A program made the position numbers and the translations under genes. A model generated the notes under the pieces. It was given only the letters and a program-made list of their open reading frames with translations. It did no database searches and had not been told where the DNA came from. From Candidatus Melainabacteria bacterium (GTDB lineage Bacteria > Cyanobacteriota > Vampirovibrionia > Gastranaerophilales > Gastranaerophilaceae), in assembly GCA_003258735.1 (NCBI GenBank), contig QHME01000004.1:97854-161853 (forward strand): a DNA stretch of 64,000 nucleotides, written 5' to 3'. This document shows positions 59,202 through 64,000 of this stretch, in pieces. The number at the start of each line of letters is the position of its first letter. Position 1 is the first letter of the stretch.

Positions 59202-60392
59202 CTAACTTATATGTTCTAAAATTTTTCGTGCAATTGTAGATTTTGGAGCTTTTTCAATTTGTGTTATGTTTCCATTTTTATCCAAAATTGAAACTTCGTT
59301 ATCATCTGATGAGAATCCGATATCTTTTCGTGAAATGTCATTGGCAATTAAATAATCACAGCCTTTTTTGGCGATTTTTGTTTTTGCATTTTCTATCAAG
59401 TTTTCACTTTCTGCGCAAAATCCGATAATAATAGGTTTATTTTGAGTCTGTGAATTTTGTTTTCTTTCGCATAAACCTTTTAAAATATCAGGGTTTTTAG
59501 TAAGTTCTAATGTGAGTTCATCATCTGATGTCTTTTTCATTTTTTGCTCAGAATAATTCTTTACTCTATAATCGGCAACGGCTGCTGCCATAATGATATA
59601 GTCAGATGTTTCAAATTCCTGATTTAGTGCATTTTGCATATCAATTGCAGATTTGACTTTTGTAATTTTGTAAGGTGCTTCAAAATCTTTGGTTGTAATC
59701 AAAACAACTTCAGCTCCCATTGATTTTGCGCTATCAGCCAAAGCTTTACCCATTTTACCTGATGAGTAATTTGAAATATATCTCACTGGGTCGATATCTT
59801 CAATTGTTCCGCCGGATGTGATTACAACTTTTTTACCTTTTAATTTTTCACTATAATTTAGTGCTTCGTTTGTCGCGTTGAAAATTTTGTTGATATTACA
59901 AAGGCGACCTTTTCCAAGATATCCGCATGCTAAAAATCCGCTCTCTGGCTCTAAAATTTCAATTCCGCGTGCTTTTAACTTTGCAATATTTTCTTGTACA
60001 GCTTGATTGTTCCACATATTACAGTTCATCGCAGGTGCTATTATCATTTTTTTAGAAAAGGCACAAGCAATTGATGTTAGCAAATTGTCGGCAATTCCTT
60101 GAGCTATTTTAGATATAGTGTTGGCGGTAGCCGGTGCAATTACCATAATATCAGCTTCGTCAGAAAGAGATATATGCTCAGGTTTCCAATTTTTTACATC
60201 AAATTCTTGTATATATACTTCGTTTTGACTAAGGTTTTGCAAAGTTAATTTTGTTACAAAATTCATCGCGTTCGGAGTACAAACTACTTTGACGTTTGCT
60301 CCATTTTTTTTGAATTTGCGAATGAGTTCATGTATTTTGTAAGCGGCAATTCCGCCAGTTATACCGATTAAAATAGTTTTATTTTCTAACAT
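59202..60392 (-). CDS. coaBC: Bifunctional phosphopantothenoylcysteine decarboxylase / phosphopantothenate-cysteine ligase
   Basis: 396 residues. The N-terminal flavoprotein CoaC half has GITGGIAAYKIHELIR, the catalytic His in the KPEHISLSDEAD stretch, APAMNCNMW and CGYLGKGRL. The C-terminal CoaB half has ITSGGTIEDIDPVRYISNYS, MAAAVADYR and GFCAES. It makes phosphopantetheine for coenzyme A. The ribosome site is AAGG near the ATG. Confidence 0.94.
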   Translation of the reverse strand: MLENKTILIGITGGIAAYKIHELIRKFKKNGANVKVVCTPNAMNFVTKLTLQNLSQNEVYIQEFDVKNWKPEHISLSDEADIMVIAPATANTISKIAQGIADNLLTSIACAFSKKMIIAPAMNCNMWNNQAVQENIAKLKARGIEILEPESGFLACGYLGKGRLCNINKIFNATNEALNYSEKLKGKKVVITSGGTIEDIDPVRYISNYSSGKMGKALADSAKSMGAEVVLITTKDFEAPYKITKVKSAIDMQNALNQEFETSDYIIMAAAVADYRVKNYSEQKMKKTSDDELTLELTKNPDILKGLCERKQNSQTQNKPIIIGFCAESENLIENAKTKIAKKGCDYLIANDISRKDIGFSSDDNEVSILDKNGNITQIEKAPKSTIARKILEHIS

Positions 60393-60426
60393 AGTGCCTT
60401 GTCCCCTTTTATGTAAGGAGTTTTCG

Positions 60427-60993
60427 TTATTCTGTGGCTAATTCTTTTTTTGTAATATATTCGATTTCCTCAACCGCACGGCTGACATCATCATTTGTGA
60501 CAACATAATCATATTGTTTTGAGCGTTCAAGTTCGGTTTTTACCAAATTTAAACGTTTTTGGATGGTTTCTTCATCTTCTGTGTGACGGCCTCTTAATCT
60601 GTGTTCAAGTTCTTCAATGCTAGGCGGAGCTATAAAAATTAAAACTGCTTCGGGCATTTTTTTCTTAACTTGTAAAGCTCCTTGAGTTTCAATTTCAAGG
60701 ATGATATTCATTCCTTCTTCGAACTTTTGGTTAATGTATTTTTGCTTTGTTCCGTAAAAATTCCCTGCAAATTGCGCGTATTCCAAAAACTTGTCTTTTG
60801 CGATGCAGTCTTTAAATTCTTCCTGAGTCAGGAAAAAATAATTGATTCCGTCAACTTCGCCTTCTCTTGGTTTCCTTGTTGTACAAGAAACAGAAAGCAT
60901 AAAATCTTTAGAGTTTTTAGCCATAAACTCTTTTAAAACAGTGCCTTTTCCAACACCTGAACATCCTGATATTACAAATAATTTTTTATTCAT
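60427..60993 (-). CDS. gmk: Guanylate kinase
   Basis: 188 residues from ATG 60993. P-loop SGCSGVGKGTVL (the usual GPSGxGK is SGCSGVGKG here), GMP-binding SCTTRKPREGEVDGINYFF, EYAQFAGNFYGT and the lid RLRGRHTEDEETIQKRL. It converts GMP to GDP. An upstream in-frame start (61008) would place codons over the -10 box and is rejected. coaBC follows after 34 bases. Confidence 0.94.
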   Translation of the reverse strand: MNKKLFVISGCSGVGKGTVLKEFMAKNSKDFMLSVSCTTRKPREGEVDGINYFFLTQEEFKDCIAKDKFLEYAQFAGNFYGTKQKYINQKFEEGMNIILEIETQGALQVKKKMPEAVLIFIAPPSIEELEHRLRGRHTEDEETIQKRLNLVKTELERSKQYDYVVTNDDVSRAVEEIEYITKKELATE

Positions 60994-60999
60994 GTTGAT

Positions 61000-61005
61000 A
61001 TTATA
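61000..61005 (-). promoter_or_regulatory. -10 box TATAAT, leaderless spacing (gmk)
   Basis: Perfect TATAAT on the minus strand, six bases before the gmk ATG; TTGACT lies 19 bases further up. Confidence 0.6.
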
Positions 61006-61036
61006 CAATGAAAAAATAAAATTAAGTCAATTAAAT

Positions 61037-61792
61037 TTACCAAGGATAATCTTTACTAATTGTCCATCCATCACGCTGAATAAGTGCACCACACCACATT
61101 CCTCGTCCTTGTTTACTACATTGATAACCCTCTCTTGACGGACCATTTTTTAATTGTTCTCTTGTTCTTTGTACTGCACCACGTTCGCCATCATCTGAGT
61201 AGTGCATAGTAAATCCTTTTTCTGTATTTATGCAGGCAAAAAATGCATCTCGTCCAAACCTGTTTGGTTTTGTGTTGTGCCCGTTTAGGTCAATTATCAT
61301 ACAAGACGCCTGTGCTTTGCCGATTATCGGAGGATTGTATTGGATATCTCCTGAATTAACCAAAAGCTCTACACCCGAAAGCATTGTATATAATGCAGAT
61401 TTTCCACTTAATATTGCCAAACTTGCTTCGCGTTGTCCATTTGGTTTGTAATAAGTGAAGTTAGAGCCATTTACTTCTTTCTTGGTAACTTTTAAATAAG
61501 GGGCTAAATATTTGTCAAATATCTGAATGCTTTTTGTCGAAGTTCCATTTTTTTCAAATTCCCAACCTGATAATTCACCGTTTTCTTCTTCTGAAAGCCT
61601 TACTGCATTTGATATGGTTGCATAAGTTTTTTTGAGTTGTGTTGCGGTAGATTTCTTTTGATAATTTGTCATAAGAGTCGGAATTGTCATTGCTGCAACT
61701 ACACCAATGATACCAAGGGTTATTAATACCTCCGCTAACGTAAATCCAACTTGCACTTTGCGTTTTGAGGATGTTAAATTTTGTCTTTCCAT
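61037..61792 (-). CDS. Prepilin-like protein
   Basis: 251 residues. A 16-residue basic leader ends in KVQVG, then FTLAEVLITLGIIGVV with Glu at +5. The body has TYATISNAVRLSEEENGE and a long Gly/Asn-rich C-terminal domain with several cysteines (ASCMIIDLNGH, YQCSKQGRGMWC). It is a likely pilus or pseudopilus component. The C terminus differs from the one ending at 21585. AAGGAG precedes the ATG. A perfect palindrome separates it from a divergent XRE regulator. Confidence 0.88.
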   Translation of the reverse strand: MERQNLTSSKRKVQVGFTLAEVLITLGIIGVVAAMTIPTLMTNYQKKSTATQLKKTYATISNAVRLSEEENGELSGWEFEKNGTSTKSIQIFDKYLAPYLKVTKKEVNGSNFTYYKPNGQREASLAILSGKSALYTMLSGVELLVNSGDIQYNPPIIGKAQASCMIIDLNGHNTKPNRFGRDAFFACINTEKGFTMHYSDDGERGAVQRTREQLKNGPSREGYQCSKQGRGMWCGALIQRDGWTISKDYPW

Positions 61793-61817
61793 ACAAGCTC
61801 CTTATTTCAAAATCCTG

Positions 61818-61831
61818 CCACCTATAGGTGG
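61818..61831. promoter_or_regulatory. Palindrome CCACCTATAGGTGG
   Basis: A perfect 14-base palindrome in the 75-base gap between the prepilin-like gene and the XRE gene; a likely operator of the XRE protein. Confidence 0.55.
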
Positions 61832-61867
61832 TAGTGTATATGTTTAAAATATAACACAATAATCCGT

Positions 61868-62098
61868 ATGGAACAAGAGTTTATTGAAAAAGAGTTGTTT
61901 TTGCGAAATATTGGGAATAATATCAGAGTAGCAAGAAAAGCCAAGAATCTCTCACAAGAAGAATTGGCATTTAAAATCAATTCAGCTAGAAATTTTATAG
62001 GATGTATCGAACGTGGGGAAAAAGCCCCTACAGTTTATGTTCTTTACAAAATTGCTGCTGTATTGAATGTTCCTATTGATAATTTGTTAGTTATATAG
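61868..62098 (+). CDS. XRE-family regulator (76 aa)
   Basis: Single-domain Cro/CI helix-turn-helix: GNNIRVARKAKNLSQEELAF, SARNFIGCIERGEKAPTVYV and KIAAVLNVPIDNLL. It lies divergent from a prepilin-like gene with a 14-base palindrome between them, so control of that gene is likely. TATAAC at 61850-61855 lies 12 bases before the ATG, so the leader would be very short. Confidence 0.85.
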   Translation: MEQEFIEKELFLRNIGNNIRVARKAKNLSQEELAFKINSARNFIGCIERGEKAPTVYVLYKIAAVLNVPIDNLLVI

Positions 62099-62218
62099 TT
62101 TTAAATTCTTATTCAAAATTGAATAATTAATTTTTCCTTAACTTTTCCTAAATTTTTCAAAATTCGTTATATAAAGGTATTGTAGAAGTTATAGATGTTA
62201 GGTAAAGGAGAGGATATT

Positions 62219-62503
62219 ATGATTAAACCATTAGGCGAAAGAATTGTTATTAAAGTTATAGAAGAAACTGAACAAACTTCAGGCGGAATCTTTATTCCTG
62301 ATAGTGCTAAAGAAAAACCTCAAAGAGGTGAAGTTGTAGCTGTTGGTCTTGGCAAAATGAATGATAAAGGCGAAAGAGAACCAATGGATGTTAAAGTTGG
62401 TGATACTATCCTTTATGCTAAATATTCAGGTACAGATGTTAAAGTTGATGGTACAGAATACAAAATTCTTTCTATCAAAGATGCTTTAGCAATTATTGAA
62501 TAA
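62219..62503 (+). CDS. groES: Co-chaperonin GroES
   Basis: 94 residues from ATG 62219, with AAAGGAGAGG upstream; the in-frame TTG-type start eight codons earlier is rejected. IKPLGERIVIKVIEE, the mobile loop QTSGGIFIPDSAKEKPQRGE and DTILYAKYSGTDVKVDGTEY are standard. It caps GroEL. No CIRCE inverted repeat is visible upstream. Confidence 0.96.
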   Translation: MIKPLGERIVIKVIEETEQTSGGIFIPDSAKEKPQRGEVVAVGLGKMNDKGEREPMDVKVGDTILYAKYSGTDVKVDGTEYKILSIKDALAIIE

Positions 62504-62566
62504 TAAATCAAAAGAAATAAGTATTTCTTAGGCTATTAAATGATTATTTAAAAAGGAGAAAATAAA

Positions 62567-64000
62567 ATGGCAAAACGTATTATTTTTGATGAAGAAGCTA
62601 GAAAAGCTCTTCTAAAAGGAATTGATGCTGTAGCAGATGCCGTAAAAGTTACATTAGGACCTAAAGGCAGAAACGTAATATTGACAAAGAAATTCGGTGC
62701 ACCTCAAATCGTTAATGATGGTGTTACTATTGCGAAAGAAATTGAATTGAAAGATGCATTGGAAAATTCAGGTGCTCAATTGTTGAAAGAAGTTTCTTCT
62801 AAGACAAATGATGTTGCTGGTGATGGTACTACAACTGCATCAGTTTTGGCTCAAGCTATTGTTCGTGAAGGTTTGAAAAACTTGACAGCTGGCGCTAACC
62901 CAATGTCTATGAAACGTGGTATTGATAGAGCTGTTGAATCAGCAGTTTCAAAAATCAAATCTATGTCAAGACCTGTTAATACAAAAGCAGAAATCGCTCA
63001 AGTTGCCGCAATTTCTGCCGGTAATAACAAAGAGATTGGCGAACTTATCGCTGAAGCAATGGAAAAAGTTGGTCATGACGGTGTTATTACTGTTGAAGAA
63101 TCAAAATCTTTCGGTACAAACTTAAAAGTTGTTGAAGGTATGCAATTTGACAAAGGTTACATTTCACCATACTTCGTTACTGATCCTGAAAGAATGGAAG
63201 CTGTACTTGAAGATGCTTATGTATTCTGTTGCAACAAGAAAATCAACTTGATTTCTGATTTGGTTCCATTATTGGAACAAGTTGCTCGTGATGGCAAATC
63301 TTTGTTATTGATTGCAGAAGATATTGAAGGTGAAGCTCTTGCAACATTGGTTGTAAACACAATGAGAAAAGTTTTGAGAGCTGTTGCTGTTAAAGCTCCT
63401 GGTTTTGGTGATAGAAGAAAAGCTATGCTTGAAGATATCGCTATTTTAACAGGTGGCGAAATGTTCACTGAAGAATTAGGCATCAAACTTGAAAATGTAA
63501 CAACTCAAATGTTAGGTAAAGCAAAACGTGTTACTGTTACTAAGGACGAAACTACAATCGTTGTTGGTGATGAAACAAAAGCTGCTGTTCAAGAAAGAGT
63601 TAGACTTATCAGAAAACAAATTGAAGCATCTGATAGCGGATATGATAAAGAAAAACTTCAAGAACGTGTTGCAAAATTGTCAGGCGGAGTTGCTTTGATT
63701 GAAGTTGGTGCAGCATCAGAAGTTGAATTGAAAGAAAGAAAATTGAGAATTGAAGATGCTCTAAACGCTACAAGAGCTGCCAACGAAGAAGGTATTGTTC
63801 CTGGTGGTGGCGTAGCTTTGTTGAGAGTTCAACAAGAATTGAATGCTAAGTTAGATTCTATGGACTTTGAATCAGATGATGAAAAAGTTGGTTACAAAAT
63901 CTTGACTGCTGCATTGGATGTCCCTCTTAGAGCAATTGCTCGTAACGCAGGTGCTAAAGCTGATGTTGTTGTTGATTGTGTTCTTGAAAAAGACGGAGCT
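62567..64000 (+). CDS. groEL: Chaperonin GroEL (partial, C terminus beyond window)
   Basis: 478 codons are present. AKRIIFDEEARKALLKGIDA, VKVTLGPKGRNVIL, the ATP site VAGDGTTTASVLAQAI (catalytic Asp) and KAPGFGDRRKAMLEDIA are typical; the frame is open to the window end. AAGGAG precedes the ATG. It is in an operon with groES, 63 bases after it. Confidence 0.97.
   Translation, partial: MAKRIIFDEEARKALLKGIDAVADAVKVTLGPKGRNVILTKKFGAPQIVNDGVTIAKEIELKDALENSGAQLLKEVSSKTNDVAGDGTTTASVLAQAIVREGLKNLTAGANPMSMKRGIDRAVESAVSKIKSMSRPVNTKAEIAQVAAISAGNNKEIGELIAEAMEKVGHDGVITVEESKSFGTNLKVVEGMQFDKGYISPYFVTDPERMEAVLEDAYVFCCNKKINLISDLVPLLEQVARDGKSLLLIAEDIEGEALATLVVNTMRKVLRAVAVKAPGFGDRRKAMLEDIAILTGGEMFTEELGIKLENVTTQMLGKAKRVTVTKDETTIVVGDETKAAVQERVRLIRKQIEASDSGYDKEKLQERVAKLSGGVALIEVGAASEVELKERKLRIEDALNATRAANEEGIVPGGGVALLRVQQELNAKLDSMDFESDDEKVGYKILTAALDVPLRAIARNAGAKADVVVDCVLEKDGA

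Noticed and set aside
60994..61008. Upstream start for gmk
   Set aside because: It would place coding sequence over a perfect TATAAT and add residues before the conserved N terminus.
62099..62218. CIRCE/HrcA operator before groES
   Set aside because: I looked for TTAGCACTC and GAGTGCTAA arms and found none.
1..64000. CRISPR array
   Set aside because: No regularly spaced direct repeats of 24-40 bases were seen; the short repeats at 39042-39186 are irregular and too short.

Overview
The window looks like chromosome of a low-GC, Gram-negative, anaerobic bacterium, most likely a non-photosynthetic cyanobacterial relative of the Gastranaerophilales/Melainabacteria type. This is inference. The F1 beta and epsilon genes (atpD-atpC) stand apart from any other ATP synthase gene, as in cyanobacteria. 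LpxA and a porin-like barrel imply an outer membrane. Several prepilin-like proteins carry the FTLAE(I/V)LITLG start. A rubredoxin-first rubrerythrin, HemW and an Fe-S oxidoreductase fit anaerobic life.

Layout. 1-5072 is the right end of an integrative element in tRNA-Glu: a PD-(D/E)XK nuclease-like gene, regulators, two tiny coupled ORFs and a large serine integrase whose last codons are the antisense of the tRNA 3' end. 5177-11404 holds a Toprim protein and three large proteins without Sec signals (papain-like, 5'-nucleotidase-like, NUMOD-like). 11493-21283 is mostly housekeeping: lpxA, a PLP decarboxylase, a porin, an Fe-S oxidoreductase, atpD-atpC, metF and deoC. It also holds a scar where a prepilin 3' remnant meets a beheaded XRE regulator. 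21284-29921 has a GC-rich repeat patch, a prepilin-like gene, an unlisted ribbon-helix-helix gene, a 1189-residue duplicated protein, a TPR protein and pepA. 29928-38023 carries mnmA, a 23-residue peptide with four consecutive Cys codons followed by an attenuator-like structure, a DtxR-type repressor, dxs-merR, transporters and ybaK. 38332-39293 is a degenerate pair of small genes beside tRNA-Gln. 39348-46110 is lineage-specific: a vWA/FHA/TonB-C operon and several short unknown proteins. 46169-54769 has a DMT exporter, a Zn/Cd ATPase with its ArsR repressor, flhB plus a flagellar-type sigma factor, an organophosphate transporter, a DnaQ-like exonuclease, thioredoxin and rubrerythrin. 54978-64000 has divergent hemW/mutS2, nif3, coaBC, gmk, a prepilin-like gene, an XRE regulator, and groES-groEL (cut by the window edge).

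The most interesting signals are regulatory. (1) Twelve gene starts have a TANNNT box exactly six bases before ATG and no Shine-Dalgarno sequence, which predicts leaderless transcripts. (2) A Cys-codon leader peptide overlaps an antiterminator strand upstream of a terminator. (3) Two genes have an inverted repeat with the -10 box in the loop and the Shine-Dalgarno sequence in the 3' arm, so only read-through mRNA would be folded shut. (4) Six otherwise unrelated proteins share a short N-terminal F-x(0,1)-G motif and lack a Sec signal.
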